NCBI GenBank assembly: GCA_965233665.1
Contig: CBDDTG010000037.1
Span: 16,697 to 80,696 of the forward strand
Source: Bacterioplanes sp965233665
GTDB taxonomy: Bacteria; Pseudomonadota; Gammaproteobacteria; Pseudomonadales; Oceanobacteraceae
DNA length: 64,000 nucleotides
Direction: 5' to 3'
The notes beneath the pieces were generated by a model. The model made no database searches. It was not told the DNA's origin and saw only the letters and a program-made list of their open reading frames with translations. Shown here piece by piece: positions 43,796 to 52,590 of the stretch (position 1 is the first letter of the stretch; the number at the start of each line of letters is the position of its first letter). The position numbers were made by a program, and so were the translations under genes.

Positions 43796-44236
43796 TCAAC
43801 GGCGGAAACGGGCTTCCAGCACCACAGAGGAAGTGGTGCGTTCAACGCCCGACAGTGCGCCAATGTCGTCTAATAAGTTGCTGAGTTGTTGCAGGGAGTC
43901 GGCTTCGACCATGGCAATCAGGTCGTATTCGCCACTGACCGACAATAACTGCACGATGTTAGGAATTTGCTGCAGCGCACGCTCAGTGCTGTGGGTCAGC
44001 TTTTGTACCAGCTTGATCAATACGTGGGCTTCGACCTGCTGAGCGCGAAATTGCTCACCCAGCTCGACCCGATAGCCGCTGATAACGCCGCTTTCTTCCA
44101 GTTTTTTCAGTCGGCTCTGCACCGTGGAGCGCGATAAAGACAGCTTGCGTGCCAGCTCTGAGACACTGGCACGGGCATCGTCACGCAGCAAGGCGAGCAG
44201 GCGCTGATCGGCCGGAGACAGGTTGTGTATGGTCAT
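43796..44236 (-). CDS. Lrp/AsnC-family transcriptional regulator (astC side)
   Basis: A 146-residue Lrp/AsnC-type regulator. The N-terminal winged helix-turn-helix is SVSELARKLSLSRSTVQSRL; the C-terminal alpha/beta RAM domain carries SVSGEYDLIAMVEADSL. It lies directly upstream of astE and divergent to astC. Control of arginine catabolism, perhaps with arginine or a pathway intermediate as ligand, is a reasonable inference. In Pseudomonas the aru genes are known to be under ArgR instead. Confidence 0.88.
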   Translation of the reverse strand: MTIHNLSPADQRLLALLRDDARASVSELARKLSLSRSTVQSRLKKLEESGVISGYRVELGEQFRAQQVEAHVLIKLVQKLTHSTERALQQIPNIVQLLSVSGEYDLIAMVEADSLQQLSNLLDDIGALSGVERTTSSVVLEARFRR

Positions 44237-44338
44237 ATTGTCTTTGTGCTTCGTCAGATTGCGCGTATTTGTACACTAATCCGCCATAAATGTCGCTACA
44301 GTTTGGCGTTACAGCTGGCCAGAATAGAAGAATGTATA

Positions 44339-44369
44339 AGCCAGTGGTGTTTTCGTCTGACCACTGGCT
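44339..44369. promoter_or_regulatory. 10-bp inverted repeat upstream of astC
   Basis: AGCCAGTGGT (44339-44348) and ACCACTGGCT (44360-44369) are a perfect inverted pair with an 11-nt spacer, centred 54 bp before the astC start and in the divergent region with the Lrp-type gene. It is a candidate operator or a 5' UTR hairpin. Confidence 0.45.
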
Positions 44370-44407
44370 GATTTAGTATCAACCTTTTTGCTGAAGAGGA
44401 TAGGGCT

Positions 44408-45610
44408 GTGCAGGTAACACGCGAACTTTTTGATCAGGTCATGGTGCCAAACTACGCGCCGGCAAAAGTGATTCCGGTACGTGGTGAAGGCTCACGCGTC
44501 TGGGACCAACAAGGCCAGGAATACATCGACTTTGCCGGTGGCATCGCGGTGAATTGCCTGGGGCACTGTCATCCAGCACTGGTGAAAGCCCTGCAGGAAC
44601 AGAGCGAAAAGATCTGGCACTTGGCCAATGTTATGACCAACGAGCCAGCTTTACGTCTGGCGAAAAAACTGACCGATGCTACCTTTGCCGATCAGGTTTA
44701 CTACGCCAACTCGGGTGCAGAAGCCAACGAAGCGGCCCTGAAGCTGGCACGTCGCTGGGCGTTGGATAACTACGGCGAGCACAAAAGCCAAATCATTTCC
44801 TTCCATAAAGGCTTTCACGGTCGCACCTTCTTTACCGTAACCGTAGGCGGCCAAGCGGCTTACTCCGACGGCTTTGGTCCTAAGCCGGGCGACATTGTGC
44901 ACGCCGAGTACAACAATCTGGATAGCCTGCGTGAGCTGATTTCTGACAACACCTGTGCGGTGATGATGGAGCCACTGCAAGGCGAGGGCGGCATCATTCC
45001 GCCGACGCAAGAATTTGCTCAAGGCGTACGTGAGCTGTGTGACCAGCACAATGCGCTGCTGATCTTTGACGAAGTACAAACCGGTGTTGGCCGTACGGGT
45101 CACCTGTATGCCTACATGGGCCTGGGCGTTACGCCAGACATCTTAAGCACAGCCAAGGCGCTGGGCGGTGGCTTCCCAATTGGTGCCATGTTGACCACCA
45201 AAGCCATTGGCGATCATCTGAAGATCGGTACTCACGGTTCGACTTACGGCGGTAACCCACTAGCGTGCGCGGTGGCGGAAGCAGCGCTGGATACCGTGAA
45301 CCAGCCTGAAGTGCTGGAAGGCGTTAAAACGCGTCATCAGCGCTACGTCGATGGTCTTAACGCCATCAACGAAAAGTACTCTGTGTTCAGCGAAATTCGC
45401 GGCCAGGGCTTGCTGATTGGTGCGGCTTTGAATGAGCAATATAAAGGCCGTGCACGCGACTTCTTGCAAGCATCGCTGGCGGAAAATCTGATGGTGCTGA
45501 TCGCTGGTGCTGACGTGGTGCGTTTTGCACCGTCGCTGGTGATCCCAGAGCAAGACATCGACGAAGGCCTGCAGCGCTTCGAGCGTGCCGTCGCCAAGGT
45601 GGCGGGCTAA
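44408..45610 (+). CDS. astC: Succinylornithine/acetylornithine aminotransferase
   Basis: A PLP-dependent class III aminotransferase of 400 residues. In this context it converts succinylornithine to succinylglutamate semialdehyde, and such enzymes usually also act on acetylornithine. Motifs are ANSGAEANEAALKLAR, FHKGFHGRTFFTV, IFDEVQTGVGRTG with the PLP-contacting Asp, and the lysine loop STAKALGGGFPIGAM. The start is a GTG at 44408 after AGAGGAT. It is the first gene of astC-astA-astD. Confidence 0.94.
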   Translation: MQVTRELFDQVMVPNYAPAKVIPVRGEGSRVWDQQGQEYIDFAGGIAVNCLGHCHPALVKALQEQSEKIWHLANVMTNEPALRLAKKLTDATFADQVYYANSGAEANEAALKLARRWALDNYGEHKSQIISFHKGFHGRTFFTVTVGGQAAYSDGFGPKPGDIVHAEYNNLDSLRELISDNTCAVMMEPLQGEGGIIPPTQEFAQGVRELCDQHNALLIFDEVQTGVGRTGHLYAYMGLGVTPDILSTAKALGGGFPIGAMLTTKAIGDHLKIGTHGSTYGGNPLACAVAEAALDTVNQPEVLEGVKTRHQRYVDGLNAINEKYSVFSEIRGQGLLIGAALNEQYKGRARDFLQASLAENLMVLIAGADVVRFAPSLVIPEQDIDEGLQRFERAVAKVAG

Positions 45611-45625
45611 GCCCGGGGAGGCTTC

Positions 45626-46663
45626 ATGCTGGTCGTACGCCCGATACAAGCGTCGGATTACCAATCGCTGCGCCATATTGCCATTGAATCAGGCCCAGGT
45701 TTCACCTCGTTAGTGGATGAGCCGGAACTGTTGCATGGCAAGATCGAGCGCACCCAGCGCAGTTTGGCAGCTGACGTCACCGCACCGGGTGACGAAGGCT
45801 ACCTGCTGGTGCTGGAAGACACCGACAGCGGCGAAGTCGTCGGCACCACCGCCATCGAAGCGGCGGTGGGGCAAAAAACGCCGCTCTACCACTACCATGT
45901 GGGCAAGTCGGTGCACCAGTCGGCGCAATTGGGTATCCAAAGCATCGTCACCACCTTGACGGTGTGCAACAACTACATGGGCTGCAGCGAGTTGTGCAGC
46001 CTGTATTTGCTCGCCAATCACCGCCGCGGCATGGCCGGTCGGCTGTTGTCGAAGGTGCGTTTTTTATTGATGGCGCAGCACCCGCAGCGCTTTTCAGATT
46101 TTGTCATTGCGCAAATGCTAGGCGTGGCGGATGAGCAAGGTGTGTCTCCGTTTTGGAGCTGGTTAGAGCAGCACTTTGTTAAGCTCGATTTCTCGACGGC
46201 TAGTCGCATGGTGGGCTCGGGTAATAAAGCTTTTGTACCTGAGTTAATGCCGCGTCATCCGATTTACAGCAACCTGCTCAGCGAAGAAGCACAGGCCGTT
46301 ATTGGCCAGGTGCACAGCAATACTGAGCCGGCGCTGCGCATGCTGAAAAACGAAGGCTTTAACCACCGCGGCTACATTGATTTATTCGATGCCGGCCCCA
46401 CGGTAGAAGCACCGCTTAGCAGCATTAAAAGTGTGCGCGACAGCCAGTTAGCGCGGGTGGAATTTGTACCTGAGTGCCAAGGTCAAACCAGCGTCATGGT
46501 CAGCAACACAGGTTTAACGGATTTTCGCGCTTTAATTTGCGAGCACGCCGATTTTAATGCGCAGGATCAATGCTTGATTTTGCCGCAATCGGTACAACCA
46601 CATTTAAAAATAAACAACGGCGATGCCGTGCGTTTTCTCGATATGGGGAGGATGTCTGCATGA
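45626..46663 (+). CDS. astA: Arginine N-succinyltransferase, subunit 1
   Basis: Succinylates arginine with succinyl-CoA to open the AST pathway, 345 residues. It is a member of the AstA family with MLVVRPIQASDYQSLRHIA, NNYMGCSELCSLYLLANHRRG (family core) and FVPELMPRHPIYSNLL. A second family member lies at 51328, as in Pseudomonas, where AruF and AruG form a heteromer. This copy, next to astC and astD, corresponds in position to aruF. A GNAT-like fold is expected. Confidence 0.93.
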   Translation: MLVVRPIQASDYQSLRHIAIESGPGFTSLVDEPELLHGKIERTQRSLAADVTAPGDEGYLLVLEDTDSGEVVGTTAIEAAVGQKTPLYHYHVGKSVHQSAQLGIQSIVTTLTVCNNYMGCSELCSLYLLANHRRGMAGRLLSKVRFLLMAQHPQRFSDFVIAQMLGVADEQGVSPFWSWLEQHFVKLDFSTASRMVGSGNKAFVPELMPRHPIYSNLLSEEAQAVIGQVHSNTEPALRMLKNEGFNHRGYIDLFDAGPTVEAPLSSIKSVRDSQLARVEFVPECQGQTSVMVSNTGLTDFRALICEHADFNAQDQCLILPQSVQPHLKINNGDAVRFLDMGRMSA

Positions 46664-48120
46664 CTCCGACACAATTTATTAACGGTACCTGGAGCAGCGG
46701 CCAAGGCTCAGCCATGGCGTCGCTAAACCCAGCGACTGGACAAACCGTTTGGCAAGGCACGAGTGCCAGCCAGGCAGACGTGGATGCTGCCATCAGTGCT
46801 GCTCGTGAAGCTTTTGCCTACTGGTCTGGCTTGAGTTTTGAGCAACGCCTGGAATTAATGCAGGCGTTTAAGCAGCAATTAAGCGAGCACCAAGAAACTC
46901 TGGCAGCGGTTATTTGTGAAGAAACTGGCAAGCCATTATGGGAGTCACGCACCGAAGTGACGGCCATGATGGGTAAAATCGATATTTCGGTGCGTGCTTA
47001 TGAAGAACGCACGGGTACCACCGAAAATCCGATGCCGGGTGCGCGTGCTTTTATTCGCCACAAGCCGCACGGCGTGGTGGCGGTATTTGGCCCCTATAAC
47101 TTCCCGGGCCACTTGCCCAACGGCCATATTGTTCCTGCGTTGTTGGCGGGCAACTGCGTGGTATTTAAGCCCTCTGAGCTGACGCCAAAAGTGGCGGAAT
47201 ACACCGTCAAATTGTGGCAGCAAGCTGGCTTGCCCGATGGTGTATTAAACCTAGTACAAGGTGAAGTAGAGACCGGCAAAGCGCTGGCGTCACACCCGCA
47301 AATTGACGGTTTGTTCTTCACTGGCAGCTCCACCACTGGCAAATTATTGCATGAGCAATTCGCCGGTCACCCGGGCAAAATCCTGGCGTTGGAAATGGGC
47401 GGTAACAACCCATTGATCGTTGGTGAAATCAGCGATCAACGCGCAGCTGTGCACGATATTATTCAGTCGGCGTTTGTCACGTCAGGTCAGCGCTGTACCT
47501 GTGCTCGTCGTTTGTTTATTCCCAAAGGCAGCGAAGGCGATGCCTTGTTGCAGCAGCTGATCAGTGCCGCTCGTAATATTCAGGTCGGTGACCCGCTGGC
47601 GGATAACTTCATGGGCGCCATGATTTCAGCCAAGGCGGCACAAGGCATGGTGGCGGCGCAACAGCGGTTACAGTCACTGGGCGGTGAAACCTTATTGGAG
47701 CTGACTCAAAAAGATGCTGAGCTGGGCTTTGTGACTCCAGGTATTATCGATGTCAGTGCCATTGCCGAGCTGCCGGATGAAGAATACTTCGGTCCATTAT
47801 TGCAGGTCATTCGCTATAACGATTTAGTCGAAGCCATTGATCAGGGCAATAACACGCGCTTTGGTTTATCGGCCGGTCTTTTGAGTGATAGCCGTCAGCA
47901 ATATGACCAGTTCTTCCGTGATATTCGTGCCGGCATTGTTAACTGGAATAAGCCGATTACCGGTGCATCCAGTGCTGCACCGTTTGGCGGTATTGGCGAA
48001 AGCGGTAACCATCGCGCCAGCGCTTATTATGCCGCGGACTACTGCGCTTACCCGGTAGCGTCCGTGGAAGCAGAAAAAATCCAGCTGCCAGAAAAATTGG
48101 CTCCTGGATTGGCGATTTAA
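46660..48120 (+). CDS. astD: N-succinylglutamate 5-semialdehyde dehydrogenase
   Basis: An NAD-dependent aldehyde dehydrogenase of 486 residues that oxidises succinylglutamate semialdehyde to succinylglutamate. The ATG at 46660 overlaps the astA stop and has GGGGAGG upstream; the frame open from 46570 is inside astA. Family motifs are FGPYNFPGHLPNGHI, FTGSSTTGKLLHEQ, LEMGGNNPLIV with the catalytic Glu, and the nucleophile in SGQRCTCARRL. Confidence 0.95.
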   Translation: MTPTQFINGTWSSGQGSAMASLNPATGQTVWQGTSASQADVDAAISAAREAFAYWSGLSFEQRLELMQAFKQQLSEHQETLAAVICEETGKPLWESRTEVTAMMGKIDISVRAYEERTGTTENPMPGARAFIRHKPHGVVAVFGPYNFPGHLPNGHIVPALLAGNCVVFKPSELTPKVAEYTVKLWQQAGLPDGVLNLVQGEVETGKALASHPQIDGLFFTGSSTTGKLLHEQFAGHPGKILALEMGGNNPLIVGEISDQRAAVHDIIQSAFVTSGQRCTCARRLFIPKGSEGDALLQQLISAARNIQVGDPLADNFMGAMISAKAAQGMVAAQQRLQSLGGETLLELTQKDAELGFVTPGIIDVSAIAELPDEEYFGPLLQVIRYNDLVEAIDQGNNTRFGLSAGLLSDSRQQYDQFFRDIRAGIVNWNKPITGASSAAPFGGIGESGNHRASAYYAADYCAYPVASVEAEKIQLPEKLAPGLAI

Positions 48121-48128
48121 TTCGCATT

Positions 48129-48160
48129 AGCCCATCGACTTTATCGGTGGGCTTCTTTTT
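48129..48160 (+). terminator. Intrinsic terminator/attenuator between astD and DUF1338 gene
   Basis: AGCCCATCG pairs with CGGTGGGCT (one G-U), followed by TCTTTTT. It is only 16 nt before the next ATG, so it would reduce read-through from astCAD into the DUF1338 gene. Confidence 0.65.
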
Positions 48161-48175
48161 AACCAGGAGGTATTT

Positions 48176-48979
48176 ATGTCGGATGCAGTGCATCAATTGT
48201 TTGACGCGCTATGGCAGAACTATGTCAAGGTGACACCATCAGCGGAAAATATTCATCAGTTGCTGGGCAATACCCAGGCGGACGATATCATTAATGATCA
48301 TATCGCCTTGCGTACCTTTAATTTGGATAAGGTCGGTCTGGATAAACTCGCCCAGCACTTTATTAATATCGGTTACGAGCCTTGCGGCGAATACCATTTC
48401 GAGCAAAAGAAATTATTTGCTCGCCACTTTGAACACCCAGACGCAACGGCGCCTAAGGTATTTATCTCTGAGCTGTTGGTCGAGCAATGCTCGCCTGAGT
48501 TGCAGCAGATCATTACTGAACTGGTCGCTAATGTTGATCCTGCTGCGGTTGATCGCCCTGACTTTTTATACTCGGGCACGCATTGGCAAGTCAGCCACGA
48601 CACTTACCAAAAACTGCTGCAAGAAAGCGAATATGCCGCTTGGATGGCAGCCTGGGGATATCGCGCTAATCATTTCACCGTTGATGTGAATGCGTTATCG
48701 GCGTTTGAAACCCTGGAATCGGTTAACGATAAGCTCAAGCAAGCGGGCTATACCCTGAATGCCTCCGGTGGTGAAATTAAAGGCTCGCCAGAGGTGCTGT
48801 TGGAGCAAAGCTCAACCATGGCCGACAAGGTTGAAGTGCAGTTCAGCGACGGTGCTTACACCATTCCTAGCTGTTTTTATGAGTTTGCTCGCCGCTATAA
48901 GCAAGCGGATGGTCGCTACTACACAGGTTTTGTTGCTGCCTCAGCGGATAAAATCTTTGAGAGCACCAATAACGGTTAA
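48176..48979 (+). CDS. DUF1338-family protein (HglS-like VOC fold)
   Basis: A 267-residue DUF1338 protein; AGGAGG precedes the ATG. HglS of this family is a non-haem iron 2-oxoadipate dioxygenase/decarboxylase in lysine catabolism. Possible metal ligands are the His in INDHIALRTFNL, the His in GYRANHFTVDVN and the Glu in CFYEFARRY, matching the His/His/Glu pattern I recall. This protein is much shorter than HglS and sits in an arginine operon, so its substrate may differ, for example a pathway side product. The coupling to astD is weakened by a terminator. Confidence 0.78.
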   Translation: MSDAVHQLFDALWQNYVKVTPSAENIHQLLGNTQADDIINDHIALRTFNLDKVGLDKLAQHFINIGYEPCGEYHFEQKKLFARHFEHPDATAPKVFISELLVEQCSPELQQIITELVANVDPAAVDRPDFLYSGTHWQVSHDTYQKLLQESEYAAWMAAWGYRANHFTVDVNALSAFETLESVNDKLKQAGYTLNASGGEIKGSPEVLLEQSSTMADKVEVQFSDGAYTIPSCFYEFARRYKQADGRYYTGFVAASADKIFESTNNG

Positions 48980-49041
48980 GCAACGTTTGAATCATGCTGC
49001 ACAGCTTTGCGCGAGTGCAGCAGACATTCAAAATGGTGTCG

Positions 49042-49332
49042 TTAATCCTCTTTTTGTTTGGCGACCCAGGCAATGTGTTTTTGCACCGCTGGGTCGTTGA
49101 GCAAGGCTGGCAAAGTACACAGTTGCTTGGCCAGCGTCATTTCATCGTATAGCCGATGAATGCCACTGTGGCAGCGGCGGCATATCCAAATACCTGAATG
49201 TAGCTCCTCACGGCTGAAATGCTTGCGAAAGTAAGTGCGGCGATGCATCTTGCGCGGAATCAGATGGTGAAAGGTCAGGTCGACCTGGCGTTGGCACAGT
49301 TGGCAGTGTTGATGCGTGGGCTGGCGAGCCAT
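49042..49332 (-). CDS. Small HNH-endonuclease-like protein
   Basis: A 96-residue protein with GAGG before the ATG at 49332; the frame open to 49506 is not supported. Residues form a zinc-stabilised HNH-like core: CQLC (10, 13), FHHLIPRK (22, 23) and ICRRCHSGIHRL (51, 54, 55, 59). This pattern is common in small HNH proteins that are chromosomally encoded and not linked to phage or restriction genes here. Nuclease activity is unproven. Confidence 0.75.
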   Translation of the reverse strand: MARQPTHQHCQLCQRQVDLTFHHLIPRKMHRRTYFRKHFSREELHSGIWICRRCHSGIHRLYDEMTLAKQLCTLPALLNDPAVQKHIAWVAKQKED

Positions 49333-49575
49333 GTTACCTCTTTTACCTAATGCTACGTTTTTAAACCCGGATGCCCAGGAAATACGGTTATGGCCTGCGT
49401 ATGATGCAGCTCTCAACGTTATGGGAGCTTTTGAAAACCTCAGAGGCGAAATTCTGACTAGGCAAAAATCGATGAGAAAGCGGAGTTTACAGTAGTAAAT
49501 GAGCATTTTGAGGCGATTTTTAACGAAGTCACAATGAGAAAAAGAGGTTTTTAGAGGTTCCCTTATGGAGCATTC
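49333..49575. other. Intergenic region between HNH-like gene and lipoprotein gene
   Basis: 243 bp of divergent spacer. It has an AT-richer stretch at about 49465-49530 with GTTTACAGTAGTAAAT (imperfect palindrome). No gene, terminator or clear promoter is seen. The stretch feels like a dispersed intergenic repeat, which cannot be tested here. Confidence 0.35.
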
Positions 49576-49914
49576 ATGAAAATAGCCGCTGTAACCCTAA
49601 TCACTGCTGCAATTATCCTCTCTGGCTGCATGCATTCGCAAACTGACCAGCGTGAAGTCAGTATCCGTGATATGGGCGATGCTATGAATGAGTGCCGCCG
49701 CTATACCCGTGAGCGCATTCCAGAGTTAACCGGTATCAGCATTGATCGCCTGTCGACGCGCGAAACCAAGCGCAAGTATGACATCTACATCAACATTACA
49801 GATGGTCAACAGAACGGCTATGTGCAGTGTCAGATCGACAAAAAGTTTCCAGATGGCGTTGCCTACCACTCGGTGCGAGAGTTTGTGCAAAAAGCACGCT
49901 CGTTTTCTGGTTGA
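49576..49914 (+). CDS. Small lipoprotein of unknown function
   Basis: A 112-residue lipoprotein. The signal ends in the lipobox ILSGC with Cys18, followed by a His/Ser/Gln-rich mature start. Two further Cys (NECRRY and VQCQID) could form a disulfide. No domain was recognised. It is followed at once by a strong terminator shared with astB, and does not belong to the AST genes by content. Confidence 0.75.
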   Translation: MKIAAVTLITAAIILSGCMHSQTDQREVSIRDMGDAMNECRRYTRERIPELTGISIDRLSTRETKRKYDIYINITDGQQNGYVQCQIDKKFPDGVAYHSVREFVQKARSFSG

Positions 49915-49930
49915 TAGGTGGGCAGGCAAT

Positions 49931-49958
49931 AAAAAAGCGGGCAAAATGCCCGCTTTTT
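49931..49958. terminator. Bidirectional intrinsic terminator
   Basis: AAAAAAGCGGGC, loop AAAAT, GCCCGCTTTTT. It serves the lipoprotein gene on the plus strand and astB on the minus strand. Confidence 0.9.
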
Positions 49959-49974
49959 CGTGTGCAGTGCTGGT

Positions 49975-51309
49975 TTACATCAAGCCGTCGTACAAGTCTG
50001 GGCAACCCAGCCACTCGGTCAATGCGGCCATCGCTCGGTTGCACTCATGCATAAACTCAGGCTCCAACAAGTCCAACGGATGCAGGCTGTCACGATAATG
50101 CTCGCTGACCCACTGCTGCAGGGCATCGATTTTTGCTTCATCCAGCATAAAGGCTGGGTTAACGGCGGCAATTTCTTGCTCGCTCAGCATCACGCGCAGG
50201 CGCAAGCACGCAGGCCCTCCGCCGTTGCTCATGCTTTGGCGCACGTCAACAAACTCCACCCGGCGAATCGGCTGACTGTCGTCGGCGGTGAGTTTCTCTA
50301 GGTAGCGGGCGACGGCTTCCACTTCTTGGCACTCGGTCGGTGCGACCAAGGTCATGGCGCTCATGTCGCCATCCGGGCCTGACAGCAGTTGGCTGTTAAA
50401 CAAATAGCTGCGAATGGCCTCGTCCAGGGTGACTTCGGCGGCCGGCACGCACACAGGTGTGAACTCACCCAGCTCGCTCAGCTGCGCAAACGCACTTTGC
50501 TGCGACTCTGCTTCATACGCCTGTTCGTGGAAGAACAGCACTGGGCCGTTAGCGACGGCCACCACATCATTGTGGAAAGCACCGGCATTGATGGCTTCGG
50601 CGCTTTGTTGCAAATACACCGCTTGGCGCACGCCGTGCTGACGGGCGATGGCTTGGCTGGCTTCCAGGGTTTGGCGTGCTGGGAACTGCAGCGTGGTGGT
50701 ATCTGTACCGCGCTGACGTCCCCACACAAACAAACCGGTGCCGGCACTGCCATGGCTGGCACACAGGCGGCTGTGGTTGGCGGCACCTTCATCGGCAAAA
50801 GCGCCGGTGCCGGGCAGAGCCGGGTGTACATTGAACACCGCCGGGTTGTGGAAAATGCGCTGCAACGCGGCGAAGGTGTACGGGTGTTCGATGGCACGGT
50901 GGGCAGTGGTCACCAGGTTGGCGGGCGTTAGGTGCACTTTGCCGTCGGCGCTGTCGAGAGAGGGCGTGACCGTGGCGGCATTGGCGGCCCACATGGAAGA
51001 CGCGGAATACACCATCGACAGCAGCTCGGGAGCATCACTGCCGGCGGTTTTGATGATGTCTTCGTCGCTGCCGCTAAAGCCCAGCTGGCGCAAGGTGCTC
51101 AGGCCCGGGCGCGGCTGCGGTGGAATAAAGCCCTGGCGATAACCTAGGCGCAGTAAGGTGCGCATCTTTTCCAAACCTTGCAAGGCCGCCTGCTTGGGGC
51201 TTGAGGTTTTTAACGCATTGCGGTGCGAGGCTAGGTTACCACTGGCGAGGCCACCGTAATGATGAGAGGGGCCGATCAGGCCGTCAAAGTTCACTTCAAA
51301 ATATTGCAT
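49975..51309 (-). CDS. astB: N-succinylarginine dihydrolase
   Basis: The second enzyme of the AST pathway, which releases two ammonia and CO2 from N-succinylarginine to give succinylornithine. It is a 444-residue member of the guanidine-modifying superfamily. The ATG at 51309 (MQYFEVNFDGLIGPSHHYGG) has GAGG 8 nt upstream; the one at 51315 is too close to it. The catalytic Cys lies in MSNGGGPACLRLRVML, with conserved NVHPALPGTGAFADEGAANH. It is 18 nt downstream of the second astA on the minus strand. Confidence 0.95.
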   Translation of the reverse strand: MQYFEVNFDGLIGPSHHYGGLASGNLASHRNALKTSSPKQAALQGLEKMRTLLRLGYRQGFIPPQPRPGLSTLRQLGFSGSDEDIIKTAGSDAPELLSMVYSASSMWAANAATVTPSLDSADGKVHLTPANLVTTAHRAIEHPYTFAALQRIFHNPAVFNVHPALPGTGAFADEGAANHSRLCASHGSAGTGLFVWGRQRGTDTTTLQFPARQTLEASQAIARQHGVRQAVYLQQSAEAINAGAFHNDVVAVANGPVLFFHEQAYEAESQQSAFAQLSELGEFTPVCVPAAEVTLDEAIRSYLFNSQLLSGPDGDMSAMTLVAPTECQEVEAVARYLEKLTADDSQPIRRVEFVDVRQSMSNGGGPACLRLRVMLSEQEIAAVNPAFMLDEAKIDALQQWVSEHYRDSLHPLDLLEPEFMHECNRAMAALTEWLGCPDLYDGLM

Positions 51310-51327
51310 GGGCATAACCTCGTCACA

Positions 51328-52326
51328 TTACAGGGCGATAAACGCCAGTGAATCTGTATCCTGCAGCTCAAGCGCCTGGCGCTGCTCGGCAGGAATGTAA
51401 ATCTGTTCATCGCCAACTTGAGCCTCGGTCAGCATGACGCGAAAGTGCTGCCAATCGGTGTTGGCGGCAATGACTTGGCTGTCGGCCTCGCCATCGTTGG
51501 CCAGAGGCAGGTGGTGAATGGCTTGCACGCTGGCAATGTCGTCGATGTTGGCGTACATCAAAGGTCCAGCATCGAAGATGTCGATCACATTATCGTAGCG
51601 GAAGCCTTCGCGTTTCAGCAGCTCCATCGCCGGGCGGCCGGCATCGGCGGGTTGGCCGATCACGGCTTGCGCATCTTCAGGCAGCAAGGTGGTGTAAATC
51701 GGGTACTTGGGCATCAACTCGGTGATGAACTGGTTAGAGCCCAACCCACACAAGGTGTCGGCTTCTTCAAAACTCATTTCAAAGAAGTGTTGGCCTAAGG
51801 CATCCCAGAACGGGCTGCGGCCTTCGCTGTCGCTCCAACCACGCAGTTCGGCAATCACTGCTTGCTCGAAGCGTTGGCGGAATAGGCCCATGAGCAAATA
51901 ACGTGAGCGCGCCAGCCAATGGCCATTACCGCGGTAATCGGGCAATAAAAACAGTGAGCCGACCTCAGAGCAGCCGGTGTAGTCGTTGGTCAGGTGCAAT
52001 AGCTGACTCGCAACTTGCTTACCCAATGAATGCGAATGGTGCGTCATGGGCATCAAGCGGTAGGCATAAAACGCCTGGCGATAGCCCGTCAACGCTGAGA
52101 CCCCGGCACAGCCGGCCAGTCGTTGTTGCTCGGTGTCTTCCATCACCAGCATAAAACTGTCGTCTGGGTGCTTTTCAGTACGGGCAAAACTTGCCTGTGA
52201 CAGTTGAATGCGCTCCAGCAACGCCTCTCGATCCGGTGGCAGGGAGGTCATACCTTTGCCAGCCGCTTTGGCCAATAGCAGCAACTGGTCGATGTCCTGC
52301 TCGGCTATGGGGCGAATAATCAGCAT
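51328..52326 (-). CDS. astA: Arginine N-succinyltransferase, subunit 2
   Basis: A 332-residue paralogue of the astA at 45626, with the same core (NDYTGCSEVGSLFLLPDYRG, FITELMPKYPIYTTLL, FDAGPLMYANI). By position beside astB it corresponds to the Pseudomonas AruG-type partner, so a heteromeric transferase with the first copy is likely. It heads the minus-strand astA2-astB unit and is divergent from a second Lrp-type regulator. Confidence 0.92.
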   Translation of the reverse strand: MLIIRPIAEQDIDQLLLLAKAAGKGMTSLPPDREALLERIQLSQASFARTEKHPDDSFMLVMEDTEQQRLAGCAGVSALTGYRQAFYAYRLMPMTHHSHSLGKQVASQLLHLTNDYTGCSEVGSLFLLPDYRGNGHWLARSRYLLMGLFRQRFEQAVIAELRGWSDSEGRSPFWDALGQHFFEMSFEEADTLCGLGSNQFITELMPKYPIYTTLLPEDAQAVIGQPADAGRPAMELLKREGFRYDNVIDIFDAGPLMYANIDDIASVQAIHHLPLANDGEADSQVIAANTDWQHFRVMLTEAQVGDEQIYIPAEQRQALELQDTDSLAFIAL

Positions 52327-52590
52327 ATGAAGTTACTCACAAAATCGCGTTGTGCTCAGTCTGGCTCAGTGTTGTAAGAATGTGCTGCGCTTCTCAGCTT
52401 TTTTCGTCGAATATTATTCGGAGGCTGAGGTATGCTATCCATCCGCCGTTGGAAAATGGCATAATAACCGCCACTCAAGGGCAATGGATTCACAAAAACC
52501 AGTGCCCGATAGCGGCCTTTGAGGTCCACCCCAAAAAGGTGATACCGAAATAAAGCCGAATCTTATTTGGTCATAACAGGAGGCCAAACC
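52327..52590. other. Divergent intergenic region between astA2 and second Lrp-type gene
   Basis: 264 bp without a gene. The notable item is the near-palindrome CGAATATTATTCG (52408-52420), similar in form to Lrp/AsnC sites, with an AT core. A strong AGGAGG lies before the regulator start. No clear promoter pair was identified. Confidence 0.4.

Noticed and set aside
49333..49506. N-terminal extension of the HNH-like gene up to 49506
   Set aside because: The extension has no domain or good start signal, whereas the ATG at 49332 has GAGG upstream and begins the conserved part.
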